DNA of 64,000 nt. Origin: Mansonella perstans. Taxonomy: Eukaryota > Nematoda > Chromadorea > Rhabditida > Onchocercidae. How positions within the stretch are numbered: position 1 is the first letter of the stretch; every line of letters begins with the position of its first letter. Made by a program: the position numbers and the translations under genes. Below, piece by piece: positions 14,624 through 28,369 of this stretch. The stretch spans positions 43,875-107,874 of the forward strand of contig JBAMDO010000202.1 of NCBI GenBank assembly GCA_037074765.1, read 5' to 3'. The notes beneath the pieces are model-generated. The model saw only the letters and a list, made by a program, of their open reading frames with translations, did not search any database and had not been told where the DNA came from.

Positions 14624-14629
14624 AATAAA
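14624..14629 (+). terminator. Poly(A) signal of the CRAL-TRIO-GOLD gene
   Basis: A canonical AATAAA lies 162 nt after the stop codon, in the position expected for a nematode 3' UTR. Confidence 0.55.
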
Positions 14630-15532
14630 GAAAAAAATCTTCTAATTTAAATTAAAAAGCTCATTATTTTTTAGCAAAAGGTAATAATACTAATATCGCC
14701 ATTCTATTGTTAATATTCGTTTATTCTAATTAAATAGGAAAATATATTAATAATCAATCATGCGTAAATCAATTTTACCTAATCGACGACTTTAATCAAT
14801 AAATAATCAATTAATTAAAAAAAAGTACGTCATCTCACTTATTTAACAAAACAAATATTTATCTTTCATTGATCAATGATTAGTTGTAAACACGACTGGC
14901 ACGAAAAGAAAGCCAAGACATCTAACAGAAAATCGACTTTAATCATTATTTTAGCACATCGAAAAAATAAATGAGCTTGAAATCAAATTCGTAAGTACGA
15001 AAACTTTACATAATTTTCTTTTTTTCTAGAATTTCAATCATTTATCCAAATAATAATATAACAATAAAATTGTTAAAAAAGAGCATTCAATATAATTTAT
15101 CAAAAAAACAAAAAACAAGAAAAACCGATTAGCAACATTAACAAATCTGTTGGCAAATCATGTTGACAAATCAATTATGCAATTTATGAATGAATTCACT
15201 CTTTAATTTCATTATTTTATCATCAAAATGATGGATAAGCCTTAGGCTTACTTACATATACTTCCATATCATATTACTTTGTGTGTTAATTAAATATCAT
15301 AAAATACAGAAAAATGTTCATCAGACTCCAAATTGCCGAAAACACAGAAAACACGTATAATGTAATTTTAGCAAATTTACTGCCAGAAATTTTGAAGATA
15401 ACCGACAGATTACCATCTTGAATGATGACAATAAAAACAGTGTTTGTATATTTTACTCCAAGGACAATTTACAAGCAAAACCAGAAAATGTGACAGATGA
15501 AAGAAAAAGAGTCAACGTTGAAACAAAATCAT
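14630..15532. other. Convergent intergenic region
   Basis: This is 3'-flanking DNA between two tail-to-tail genes, AT-rich, with no exon candidates. It should hold the 3' UTR of the RRP36 gene, but I could not single out a minus-strand poly(A) signal. Confidence 0.6.
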
Positions 15533-18500
15533 TTAATCACTTGAGAATTTCAATGATTCATTTTCATGGCTCACTGATCCACTAAGACCATTTCGCCGCT
15601 TATCCTGTTTTTTCATTTTTCGACGGAGGTATTTTTCCAATTTCTTTCCACTTTTCAATTCATCATACTTTTTCCGGCTTATAAGTTCGCGAATTTGTGC
15701 TTCAAATATCAAAATTGTTATTGATTTAAATGAATTTACTTGCAAATGGCAATTTTTTTAAAAATTCAATTCGAAATTAGTATTGAATATTGGCATTTTA
15801 GGCAACATTTTAAGGGAAAAAAGTTGATACCAAATGAAATATTTGAATTATTTTACTGTACACCATAAATTTAAAAGCTAAACTCTTTTAGTATGAATGA
15901 AAACGAATATGATAACTAATCATAAGAATACATGAAGAGTTAAAAAAAAATAGTTTAACATTGGATGATCTTATATGATCAGTACAAACCTCTTGTCTTG
16001 AAGATTGGTAATAAACCTTGACGCATACGTTCATTATTCTCATGACGTATTTCACGGATTACTTCTTTACGGAGATTAACATCTGCTTGTGTTCTGCAAT
16101 GAAAATAGATAAACATTTAATAAAAACCAATAATTTTCAAAAAAACTGGCACATTAAATTTTACTAACTCATTCCTCACAGAATAATCAGGCAAAATGGA
16201 GGGAAAGAATAAATAAATAAGAACAATGAATAACGATTATGATCATCAATAATGATAATGACATAACAACTGATAACTTCTAAGTGAATTTTAATTGAAA
16301 CACCAAAATTTTTGCCAAATAACAGAGCAAAAAGTAAAAAGTAATAACTGAATTTTTCCCATCGAAAATTTATTAAGACGATAAATTTTCTGAAATAAAT
16401 CTGTGTAAAATTTACCTTTCTTGATTTTTAATTTTCCGAAGTGCTTCTTTCAATTTGCCTTTGTTAACAGGTCCATCGTCTGATGCACTTTTGATTTCCT
16501 TCATTAATATCTAAAAAAATTTACAAGTTCAAAACCGGATATGCATGATTTAGACCTGAGATACATATTCAGATGTAGAAAATCTACAACACCTAGCCAA
16601 CTTTATATTTTCAACACAAAAAATCTCTAAAACAATTCAGAAGTTACGTACCAAACCAGATAAAAGAGAAATGAGAAAAAAACGATACGATAGATACCTT
16701 TTTCTCTCGCTGACGTATTTCATTTAGAAAACTGTAATTATTGCGATAAATGTAATCATTAAACTCTCCACATCTGCTATCAAATCGAGGATCACTACTA
16801 TAACAAAGATTGTAAATTAAAAAAACTCATATGCTGAATCTCAAATCAACTGATAACATTAATGATCGCTTTCTGTAATGCGCTCTGTTCTTCCACAGAA
16901 ACATTCTATCCATTTAATATAGATTAAGATAAATTCTTATTATGCTGTAGCAAAATTTACATTTGTTAGCAATGGTATTAGTTATTGGAACATAACGAAA
17001 CAATGAAAAACTATTAGAAAATAAATAAAATAATAACGAAATAGAAATAAACATCATTAGGAAAAAGTAATACAATATAAAAACTAAAACATTCGATAAC
17101 ATAACACTTATACTGGAGTATAATCGTTCAATATTTGAAGGATTAAAGGAAATAAAATGTAAAACAAGAATATTTGCTAAATAAAAATTGAAAAAAAAAA
17201 ACGATTTTAGACAGATACAGAACGGAGTGTTACTTACATGGTTCTTTCCAATCTTTCATTCTCGAAAACGTTCCTGAATTTAGATACTGGTTTTTTCGAC
17301 GAAACTTCACGTGGCCTTTTTGGATTGTCACGCTACAAATCAAACAGTTGAATTTCTGCGTTAGAAAAATGAAATAATCAGAAAAAACATTATTGTTAAA
17401 AATGTCTTCATTGGTAAGATAAAACTGTACGGGTCACGATTCTTGAAAACACAATTTCTTTCATGCCCTGACCGCCTTAATCATTATCATCGATAAGATA
17501 ACATGCCTACATCTGTCATAAGAGACTAGACTGGGACAAATTCTTAACGAGAACTTTTCCAACATACATAGAGATTACTGAACAAAATTTAAAATAAACA
17601 CCACAAAAGCTTTTTGGGTCGATTTCACGTTAACACTAGATGATGAATCTTCAACGAAGAATGTCTTGTCGAACAATTTCTTCCCTAATCGCTCTCGTAA
17701 TTGTTTTGCTTTACCTAATGGAATTTTTGCAATTTCTGAAATTCAAAAATTCAAAATCCTGTCAGCATAGAAAGCTAAAAAACGATAATTGGAAATTAAA
17801 GTGCTAAAAAAATCGGTGATGATTTTAAAAGTTCAAGTACTAAAATAATAATTAGTAATTACAAAAATAAATACAAAAATAATCACAATCATGCAAGAAA
17901 ACAACAAATGAAAAATTTGAAAACATTCCAAAAAATACCTTCGCGAAATTCCGTATTGTTAAAACCAACTCTTTCATCCTCCGCAGTCTTCCCATCTGAG
18001 GAAGGCCTGTTAACTTCTTGTGGAATGCTACTAAAAAAGCAGATTATGGTAGAAAATACATCGCTCGAAGATGCACAGAAAACAAAAATACAACCGCTTA
18101 TAATATACAAAACTTTCTTATCTTAATGATATCATTCCAAACTGCTTTATATCTATTTATTTATCTAACAAAAATTATCATCATTCTCCTACTACTCTGT
18201 TATAAAATGATGCTGCACCAACTCTGGAATCCTTCCCGATTGTCCTGTAACCATGTGCAATGCATCATTAAAAAAAAGTTAAGAGTCAGCAAAAAAAATT
18301 TAATTTTACTCATAGTAAATAGAATTCAATTTCCACCAAATATATAAAAATCTTATTTATTTGAGATAACTTCCAGAAATTGCTTTCATTATTTAACATT
18401 TTGCAATTAAATTCACCTCACTGAACAGTCAAAAAAAGTATGAGTGAATGACCAACTTTGTGGCAAAGAATTTCAATCATGCAAATTGCGAACTTTCGCA

Positions 18501-18868
18501 AAAAAATTTTGCAAACCAAATATAAAGATTTTTCTTGCTTGTATATTTTTCATCAACTTACAAGTTTTTTCATCTTTCTAAATCATCTAACAATGATATT
18601 AATCCATTTAACTAATGAGTGATTTTAACACTAACCTAGATTGTTGCTGATTTAATTTCAAGCCGCTTTCATCGCTATTACAATCACTATCATTTTTATT
18701 GAAAATAGACTGATTATACTTCTGTTGACTTTTCATCCATTTTCCTTTCTTCGATTTCGAATTATTACTGAATGTTGTCTTCGTTGGAAATGTTCGTTGC
18801 ATGCTTGCAAATTGATCCGCCATTTGGTTGAAAATTCTTTCCGCTTCCATAAAAAAAGGAAAAATCAT
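15533..18868 (-). CDS. rrp36: Ribosomal RNA processing protein RRP36 homologue
   Basis: Eight minus-strand exons join in phase to 339 codons: 18868-18636, 18030-17939, 17735-17602, 17332-17238, 16797-16698, 16510-16416, 16093-15990 and 15699-15533. RRP36 is a nucleolar factor of the 90S/SSU processome needed for early pre-rRNA cleavages that yield 18S rRNA. The family signature is clear. A short EIAKIPLGKAKQLRERLG block parallels the human MSFEELLELQ region. Next comes a KRPREVSSKKPVSKFR basic stretch. The core SDPRFDSRCGEFN...YSFLNEIRQREKK follows at residues about 185-218, and a lysine-rich coiled tail ends with KLEKYLRRKMKKQDKRR. The N-terminal about 110 residues are low complexity and not conserved. 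A second ATG at 18,850 (MEAERIF) follows a pyrimidine tract and may be the real start. The exon ending at 17602 could end at 17605 instead, dropping one valine. Confidence 0.87.
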
Positions 18869-19228
18869 ATTTATANACTTATTTATCAGATTTGCAAATT
18901 TTAAAGAAATTAAAACTTTTGGTATTATTATTGAATATATTTCAAGGGATAAAGATTTTTGTTTGTCTGAACTAAGTTAATAATATTAATTAACTTTCAG
19001 CAGTAGATATTTTTGATCACAAGCAAAAACGGAACTGATTATTTAAGAGTATCTTCTTAAAATTAAGCAGAATCTATATTTGAGGTAAGGAAAACATTTT
19101 TAAATCTAGATCATTCTTTAAATAATAATTTAGTAAGAAATAATTACCTAATAATAAACAATTATCTGACCCGAAATAATGAATGGTAATGATGATAATG
19201 ACAGTGATCACAATAACAGAATGACAAT
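18869..19228. other. Upstream region of the RRP36 gene
   Basis: AT-rich sequence without exon candidates. Position 18,876 is an undetermined base (N), eight bases upstream of the first ATG of the RRP36 frame. No strong spliced-leader acceptor is visible. Confidence 0.5.
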
Positions 19229-19515
<287 letters not shown>

Positions 19516-21341
19516 GGATTAAAAAAATTAAAAAGAGCTTCCACAGGCGGGAAAATTTCTTTTTAAAAGAAATCTCTGCACAATCCATCACAACAATTTT
19601 AATTCTAAAATTACACAATCAGTCATCTCTTGAAATATTAGAGAAATCATGAAGTGATCCTTCTTTGCAAAAGGAAAAAACACTTCAAATATAAAAATTA
19701 TATTTTGAAAGGTATATATTAAATTAGAAATTGGAAGTTATAAATTAGCTTTCCTCATTTTAACTTAATTTGATTGAAATGCCTTACACATATAATCTAT
19801 TTTACCAATTAAGTTTCTTATTCGTTCTCGAGAGTAAATAAAAATTCTGAAGTGCTGTTTGATGACACAATGAAATATAAATTATAAACCGTTGTCACTA
19901 TAGAATGATGAACCTTTGTTATGAAAAAAATTTGCTTATCGCAATTCCCTGTGGGATGGCAACATCAAACTACATCATAATTATGCCAAATTAGATCGAG
20001 TTGATTAACCCACAAGCTATGACTAAAATTATTATAATGAATAATTTTGAAAGAATGAAAAAAGACTGATAAAATATTAATCATTAGCAATGACAAAAAC
20101 AACAAATATTGAATGGAATAATTAGTGCTTTTATTTATAATTTCTATTTACACAGAAAAGTTTTGGAAAAAATTTACAGTATACTTACTCATTTAGCAAT
20201 GCATAAAGTACAAGCAAATAAAAAAACGATGATTACAAGCAAATTTATAACTATACATATCATAAAAATAAATTTAAATACTGTAACAGAAAATTAATAA
20301 AATGTTTGCGGGGGAAATTATAAATAAAATAAAATTAAGCCTTTGAAAACACACACAAAAAATAACTGATTCTAAAAGCGAAAATAAAAAATTGAAATGA
20401 AAAATATTTTTCTCGTAAGTTTTATTCTTAATCATCGTTACTTCGTAATCAAAATGAAATTATCAATGGTAAATACCAATGTACAGTAGACAAATGCGGT
20501 ATATAATGCGTTAATAATGTTAACTTAAGCCAAAATCAAAATAGTAATAATGAAGTAAGAATGACAATGATCGTAGCATATCATCTTTTTTTTCCAAATC
20601 ATTTATCTTCTTTAAATTTTAACAGATTTAAAATCTAATGAGAATGTAAAAGGGTAAAAAAAGTAAACAGGTCAAGTATTTAATTTTTACAAAATCTAGC
20701 AATTTTATGCTAAAGCATTAGATTTATTCAATGGCACAATAAACATTTTAAATACATGGTTAGCAATATAAGCATTTTGCTCTAACAAAATTTACTTTAA
20801 GATCATTCAATTCGGTAATATCAAAAATGAATCATAAAAAAATGACTATTGAAACATGATGAGCCGTGATAAAAGAAGCACAAAATATTAGCATGTGAAC
20901 TGCAATAACTTTCCTGTACAGTGAGCATGTGGTAATGTGTAAAATAAAAGCAACGACCCATTGCAGAAATTCTGGATCTTCAATTTCAAATTCAAAGCTA
21001 AAATAGCCTTTACTCATTGAATGACTATTCGGTAGATGCTACCAAATCATAACCTCAAGCAATTCCCATATACTTAAAATAAGTATTCATAACCTTTCGA
21101 AATGAGTTTTTCCGAAAAATTTTATTCGACACCGGGAGACTTGTAAAACTCGCTAACAAACAAAAAGTTCAGAAATATTATCGAATTGTTTCACAATTAA
21201 TAAAGAAAAAAAAGTTTCTTTTGATAATAAAATATATCTTTTAAAACATGGGTCCCACAAAAAAGGAGAAGCAAGGCGAAAAAAAAAGCTAAATCCATTA
21301 AATACTGCGAACGAACGAAAAAAAAAATTGCAGCCTTCATT
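19516..21341. other. Intergenic region between the RRP36 and ATG9 genes
   Basis: About 1.8 kb of AT-rich DNA between two minus-strand genes. A minus-strand AATAAA (21,121-21,126 on the plus strand as TTTATT), 216 nt beyond the ATG9 stop codon, is a reasonable poly(A) signal for that gene. I see no other gene. Confidence 0.55.
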
Positions 21342-24300
21342 TCAAACATCCAGAAGATGATTTGACAATCCAGGAGGTGAGGATTCATTTCCAGTCAAGT
21401 CCTGTTGAAGCTGCTCGTCTTCACTTCGAGGCGAAAGCGATGTTTGTAGTGAAATCGCACTTTGTGCTGGGACACTCCAAACATTGCCTGATGCTTCTAC
21501 ACCTGTATCACTTGAAGTCTGTATCGTTGTTGCTACATTTGCAGAAACTGGTGAGTTCTGGACTACACGACGACAAGCCATAACTGTCGGAGTGGAAACT
21601 ATTTCAGGGCGATGAATATCGCAATGAGTATGTAAATTACGCAAATATGCAATACTTAAAGCTGTCGCTTCTGACGTAAGGATCATATCAGCCAGATGAC
21701 TTTTTCCTATAAAAAAATATATGTTTAATATTTCATCTGCGATTTATTATAACACTTAAAAAAAAAAAGTCGATAGACAACTAATACCATCTTATCACTC
21801 AAGTTTTTTGACAGTGCCACATCTGTCTTTGAAAAAGAAGCTATAAATAACATCATTAATATATGCAACCCATAGTCCTTCCGTGTTTGATATTTAAATT
21901 AATCCAATGGGGAATAAAAAAAGAAAGAAAAATTATAACAAAACTTACTTTCAGCATGTGAAGACACATTTGTTGCTGCACCATACCAATCAGGATCACG
22001 CAACGATGCAACAAATGGCTGACGACCTACAAATTTTCTAAGTTGCTGCTCAGCAGTAGGATTGACAGAATGTAAACTATTCAGCAGCATGTTATCATCC
22101 ACAAAAACACCATCTTTCAATATATTCATATCGCGTACCATCTGAAATTTCACAGAAACATTTTTGTTCTGCTCTTTTTATCAATGCAATTCACATTCGA
22201 AACTTATCTGAAGCTTAAAAATTAGGACATACACGATCTCGTATATCATCAAGAAAACGAGCAGCACGAGATGGTGGCTTCCATTCTGGATGATTACTAG
22301 CAAAATTTATTAAAGACAGCTCCGTTTTTCCGTCATTTGCAGGAACTCTTCCATGCACATTTGCAAGCTCTGGAAATTAAGAAAAAGTATTGTTAAGCAT
22401 TAACTATCCCGCATTTTGAAAATATCAATGACAGCAAACAGGAGGAATTTATAGTTAATTAAAGAAACATACAGCTATGAATTAATGATAAGTACTTGAA
22501 ATTAATAATGCTAGAAAGTTAAAAAATCGATTCTACCTTCTTTAGTACGCTCATCAAAACTCCAAGTCGGGTCTCCATGCTGTCTGATATCCATCTGCGC
22601 AAATGAGCAAACATCACCAAGGCCTTCCACAGAAATCGTAAAATTGTGAAAAAAATCCACAAGCTCTTTTGCTTTGGGACGAATCCTGGAAAGAACGATA
22701 ATATATGATACTTCTGTAATTATAAAAATACCAAGCACCAAATTTAAAACATGAGGAAAAGAGAAATATGAAGAACTAAAAAACTTTTTCTTTTCATCTT
22801 GTCCCGAAAAATGCTTTTTTTCAACCACCTCCTCTCTTAAACAGTATAGCTTTTAAAAAGAACTTACCAAAATAACAAAATAAATGGAGTTAAAATTGGA
22901 CTTAGAAGTTCTTCAAGTAAAAATTTCGCTTTCAGCTCAAACAAATGTCCAAATTCCTTCCGAACCGTATCTGAAATATACAAGCCTAACTTCTTTGCTT
23001 TGGATTTTTTCAAATTTTTAGATGTGGAAGACACCAAATCTTCCGAAAATCAAAAAGCAGAAACTCTGAACATTGCAACATTGGTACTGATCAACAGTGT
23101 CAGAATCAAACACTAAATTTTTTTCAAGGATTAGGTCCGTTTTCTCACTGTCTTAAATAAAAAGTCTTAAAAAAAAATTCCCAGATAAATTATAACTTAT
23201 CGCAGATCCTATCATAACAAATAACTACTGCCAACTACTGCCGATTGCTTTGAATTTGATACGAACAAAAATTATTGAAGGGTAATAAAACACACCACAA
23301 GAAGAATCTAGGGTACTGAAATTACAAACATAAATAAAGTGTTCCACAATAATCAAGCATTTTTACAATACTTTTTTAGCGTGACATATATTTCACAATG
23401 ACGGGAACATTTAACTAAGAAAATAAACCTATTTTTATAATTTTTTTTAAACTACCTGTATGAGCTTTCCCTTTCCAAGCGTCTGGTGCATAATGTATAT
23501 GTTCAATCACCATATCCAGCAGTGTTTCAGGCCAATAAATCATATTTTCATCACCAATGAATGACTGACACGCGACAGCAATCAAACCGCATACAGATAT
23601 AATCGTCAGAACGTGCTCAACCTACAACTTAGGCAGATACGACTTAATTACCAGATTGATGTTACTTTTTTTCTCATTTTTGTTTAAGATTGAAATTATG
23701 CACAGTATTACTTTCTTGATTATTCTCGTACTAAATTGAAACATGTAAATTTTAGAAAATGTCACCTCTGAAAAGATCTTGTTTAAAGAATAAATTACCA
23801 AATGCTTTTCTAAAAATATGATTCATTTCATTTCAATTTCACTTAGTTAAAAAGAATCGAAAATGACTGAAATTATGCACTGAACTAACCGACAATACAT
23901 CTTCATCCCATACACCTAGCGACAGTAACACTATGCAGATTGCACCTGCAACAAATTGCACTTTTCTAGCGATAACCTGCCCAATCGGTGAAAGAAACTG
24001 CTCCATGTACTGAGTTGCCGCTCGATGACTTTTTGAAAGACGTATTCGCAATTCATGGTCCAACTCGTTGAAATGTCGCAACTTATTCCTGCAGTGCATT
24101 TATTATAATCGTATAAAAAAATATTTCTAATGGATTTGAAAAATTTCCTACTCATTAAACTTGAAGTGAAAATAGTATAAAATGATACCTCCCGAAGTTC
24201 GAATACCTACGCATGGCAAATGAACTCGGATCTCGCTTTAGCAGCTCGCCATATGTAAAGAAGAAATACAATACTTGATAAATGAATACAAGTGGGAAAA

Positions 24301-27076
24301 AAATAAAATTGCCAATAGCCATTATCAATATTGCCGAATCTAATTCATCCGCTGTAAAATAATGGTAAGTTTGGATATCGCGGAACGCTCACACTCATAC
24401 TCAACATTCTTATATTCAGAATTTTATATATTCAAAAAATAAAAATTTGAACTCTATTCTTGTGATGATCTTCAAGTAATTCCATAAGAGTAAAAAAAGA
24501 TGAATCTCAACGACAAATAAATTTATAATAAAGATCATCAATAAGAATTTATTCATTAATAAAATTTCTAAACATGTGAGCAGTTCCTTAATATTTCAAA
24601 TTCAGAACAGAAAGTTTCATTTATTATCACATTTGCTAATCTTACCAAGTCTAAAAACATTCTGCGGATGTTTGTACTCTTCCTTAAGTTCATACGGTCC
24701 CTTCCATGGGGACCAGACGCCGTAAAACAACAACCATTCTAAATTCAATTTCAAACCGTTCGGCAAATATGGCATTGAACCAATAAAAGGCACATTGATT
24801 ATCGGTGGCAGTATTTCCTTATTCACAAGGGCGACAAAATAATTCTAAAATAAGAAAATAATAGAAAAACAGAAGAAATCCATCAATGCATATAGCTTAT
24901 TGCTTGCTATAGAATCAGTCCAGTGGCAATACATCACAACAGTTAAAGTTTAAAAAGAATAAAAATCAATTACCTTATGCCTCAAAATACGTTGATAAAG
25001 ATCCAAAGCAGTAATTCCATCCTTATTTAAAATTAAATGTATAGATGGCTGTTTCTCGCATATAAGCTGTACAACTTCTTGCCATTTAAGATCGCCTATT
25101 AATACATCCTCAATACCTTCAAAAACATTAATTAATGCCTTTTCATCTAGTGAAATATGAAAAATTAGAGAAAGCTGCATTAAAGAAATAACTAAGAAAA
25201 TTATCTTTTAGAAGGTACATAAACGATATGAAACTTCAATAAGGTAAACAGATATTTATGAGTAACTTACTATGCATCAAACTAATCAAATTGGAATTCT
25301 TATAAATTGAAGTACTCATTACTTCCCTGCAGCCAAAAAAAGAGCAAAGATGCAAAACAGCCGAAGAAAATGAATAAATCTCACCCAGTGCTGACCGATA
25401 AAAAGTACGTATCTCACCAAACTGATAAATTTGATAAAAAACCCGTGCAGCTCGAAAAATCCAAAATAAAACGGCAAAAACCAGCAAACATAATATGAAA
25501 CCATCTATATGACTCCAATCCGGATATATGACATCCTGGAGACAAAAAAACAGTAAGTACTACTAAATTTGGAGTTCACTTCAATAGCTGCAATCAAAAT
25601 CCGATATCTTGCAATTTTCTCTATTCTTCGCATCCCTTTACAATTGTTGTGATTCCGTAACAACATCAACAAACTTCTCCGCTGTAGACAACGAAAGCTA
25701 ATCCTTTTTTGCATTCTGAACATTCGCAAATAAGCAAAGTTTTATAAAAAGAATTTAGCCTAATTAAACCAATAACTCTTCCCAGAAGTCCATTTATGCA
25801 ATACTTTTTCAAGAAATATGTTACGTAAAGGAGTACTAAAAGTTTTTCCATATTTCAGTCTGTTTCGAACTTACCAGATAATTGGATCACAAATAACGAT
25901 CTGGATAAGCAAAAGATAAGTCCATGCATAACAAAGAGGGAACAAGGAGAACAGAATGATTCATGCAAGTTTATTTTTTCGAAAAAAAGCCAACCTCAAA
26001 AATGAAGTATAGGAAAACAGAGAGCAAAAGGAACTCACTTCAAGTCGAATTTTCCCACTAACTGGCTTTCCTTCTGCGGAGACATTTTTATTTTTGAACA
26101 AAACATCATAATCCACTCGTGCTCGTAAGAAAGCAACAAACCACACAACAAATATGAATTGTAATAAGGTAAGAATATGCTTAATGACTATACAAAAATA
26201 TCCACCATTTTGATGATATTCGTAAACTCGAGTGAAGAACTGGAAGAAATCATTTTAAGATGGCTTAGATGGAGGTCAATTGACTGAATACCAAGAAAAC
26301 TAATGATATTTACAACATAGGGTTCAGCATTAAATGTATCAACATCGGAATTATTCAACATAAAATGCTCATGAACAGCTAGTTGAACGTCTCAGAGTAT
26401 TGATTTCAATCAAACCAACCGCTTCTCATGTCACTAATAGTCCAAATGTTGGCTTACTATAAATCACGATACGATGTCTAACTTAAAATCTTTTTGCAGT
26501 TCCTGGTTCAAGAATCGATCAATTTTTGCAATTCCTGGTTTTAAGAACTGATCACTTAGCTATTGGCATTATTTTTTTTATGATAATTTATATAGTATAC
26601 CTGATCTAAATTCTCTACCCCATCCCATAAAATACCAGAACTTGTAGCCGCATGACATGCAACGGTTCCATCCATCTCATTCGTTGCGATATCATGTTCC
26701 AGTGGTGGATCACCATATACATCCGACGGTCCATCATCTTCCCTATACAGTAAAAATTTTAACAACTAATTGCAAAAGGTTGCAACGATATTGTTATCGA
26801 TTAATGATTGAAACTTTATAATCGCTATATTATTCTGTATTTTACTTAAAATTCTATTTGAAAAGTTCGATCATAACAAATTATTATCACATTTTCATCA
26901 TGTTTAAAGGAAATTTCTCATATGAAACACAATACAGTAATAAAAAAAGAAAATACTTACTGTAATCTTGTTTCAGGAATCAGGAGTGTTTGCTCGTTGT
27001 TAGTAGGATATATTCTGGATGAAGTATTTTCATCATCGATATTTTGATAACCTATCCTACAGCGGAATCCAAACAT
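21342..27076 (-). CDS. atg-9: Autophagy-related protein ATG9 (lipid scramblase)
   Basis: Fourteen minus-strand exons join in phase to 808 codons: 27076-26961, 26742-26601, 26239-26039, 25535-25385, 25116-24974, 24844-24646, 24351-24189, 24088-23890, 23621-23456, 22970-22868, 22685-22537, 22369-22233, 22141-21949 and 21706-21342. ATG9 is the multispanning scramblase of Golgi/endosome-derived vesicles that seeds autophagosome membranes. Residues about 88-180 hold FFTRVYEYHQNGGYF and the first two membrane spans. Hallmarks of the core follow in order: KWQEVV, YQRILRHKNYFVALVNKE, GLKLNLEWLLFYG, LKRDPS, RHFNELDHEL, a membrane span ending in WDEDVLSVEHVLTIIS, LLEELLSPILTPFIL, then VEGLGDVCSFAQMDIRQHGD and GKTELSLINFASNHPEW. 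The last about 180 residues are the usual variable cytosolic tail, rich in Ser and Gln. Length fits animal ATG9 (about 670-840 aa). An alternative pairing of splice sites around exons 4 and 5 would insert 48 residues. Confidence 0.93.
26491..26555. repeat. Two-copy tandem repeat in an ATG9 intron
   Basis: Two adjacent imperfect copies of a unit of 32-33 bp, both starting TTTTTGCA, then TTCCTGGTT, then AAGAA and GATCA, lie in the intron between exons 2 and 3 of the ATG9 gene, just beyond the exon 2 end. Confidence 0.8.
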
Positions 27077-27093
27077 CTACGATGACATTGGCC
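27077..27093 (-). promoter_or_regulatory. Three-codon upstream ORF and 5' acceptor of the ATG9 gene
   Basis: On the minus strand, ATG TCA TCG TAG (27,088-27,077) sits directly before the ATG9 start codon at 27,076, in the same frame, so the stop and the main ATG abut. Four bases further upstream is an acceptor-like TTGATTCAG ending at 27,093. It could be a spliced-leader trans-splice site or the end of a 5' UTR intron. If the mRNA begins there, its 5' UTR contains this uORF almost at the 5' end. Confidence 0.5.
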
Positions 27094-28258
27094 TGAATCA
27101 ATAGTACCATAAAGAGATAATAATAATCTAAAATGCAATGGTTCAATAAATACAAAAATAATATAATGTTACTAATATATCAATTTTTATTGCAGTTGAT
27201 TGCAATTAAGTAAAATTTTCTCTTCGAAAATTCCTTCAATCTTCATTAGCTAAATACGAAATGACTGAACTAAAATAAATGATCCAATAACTAATGTGAT
27301 TTAAAAGTCCATGGCTACTAATCAATTTAACCAATCATATACTTATTTGTTTAACTACTGTTTTTTTTTTTTCATCATTTATTTTATTAATCGTTTAAAT
27401 TCCGACACTTTTTTCTTTAATTATTTCATTTTAGTGATAATAAGTTAACAGATACTTATAGTACTAAATAATCATGCCATACCAATTCATTCCTTTACTA
27501 AATAATACATAATAATATAATATTTTTTTTTTGATAAATAATACAGATAAAAATAAAAAATAGATGAACAGAGTAATGTTTTAATCAGTGAATGACTTAT
27601 ATATAACAATTAAATAGAAGTACAAAAAAAAGAAATGGAACGAAAGATCAAGATAAGAATAAATTAACAAAAGGATATGATAGATACGATGAAAAGATTA
27701 CGAACAAATGAAAAGATTACGAAATTTGTCATCTATGCATTTCTTTAAATATGAAATTAAATGAAATGCTAAAAAATAACATTAAAAAATTATAAAAAAT
27801 AGAAAAAACCAATTACAAAAACAAAAAGTAATCGAACAAAAAAACTATATAGTCTCATTCAAATGATATAAATAAAAGTAATTATTAGCTATTAAATTTA
27901 TAAGACAAATGAATTATAAAATATATATATATATATAATATGGAATTACTTTAAATATAGGAAAATAAAATCCGTGAATGGTGTTAATTTAATTAAATTC
28001 AATTAGTATTAAGCTATATCAATTCTAAAAATCGACTTTTCCATATGAAAATCTCAAAAAATCTAAGTTAAAAGCTTGTAATAAAAATCAACAACATCTT
28101 TCTAACGGAAGTTATCCTATTATTCTATCACGTGACTAATCGACAAACGTTATCGAAAGCTCATTCTCAACAATTTCATCTAATTCCACCGAGGACACTG
28201 TGCAATTCACATTATCCTATGATGTTTGATTAATTTTTTTTCTTTAGGCATGTCTACA

Positions 28259-28316
28259 TTCATGTACGTACGTATACTTTTATGTACGTACACGCGTATG
28301 CATGCATACATACATA
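28259..28316. repeat. Alternating purine-pyrimidine tract
   Basis: A block of GTACGTACGTATAC-, GTACGTACACGCGTATGC- and ATGCATACATAC-like sequence in which purines and pyrimidines largely alternate, with several nested palindromes (GTAC, ACGCGT, GCATGC). Confidence 0.75.
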
Positions 28317-28369
28317 TATTTTATTCCTTTTCTTTTCTTACTACAAACAAATAGTGCCTTAACACTTAA

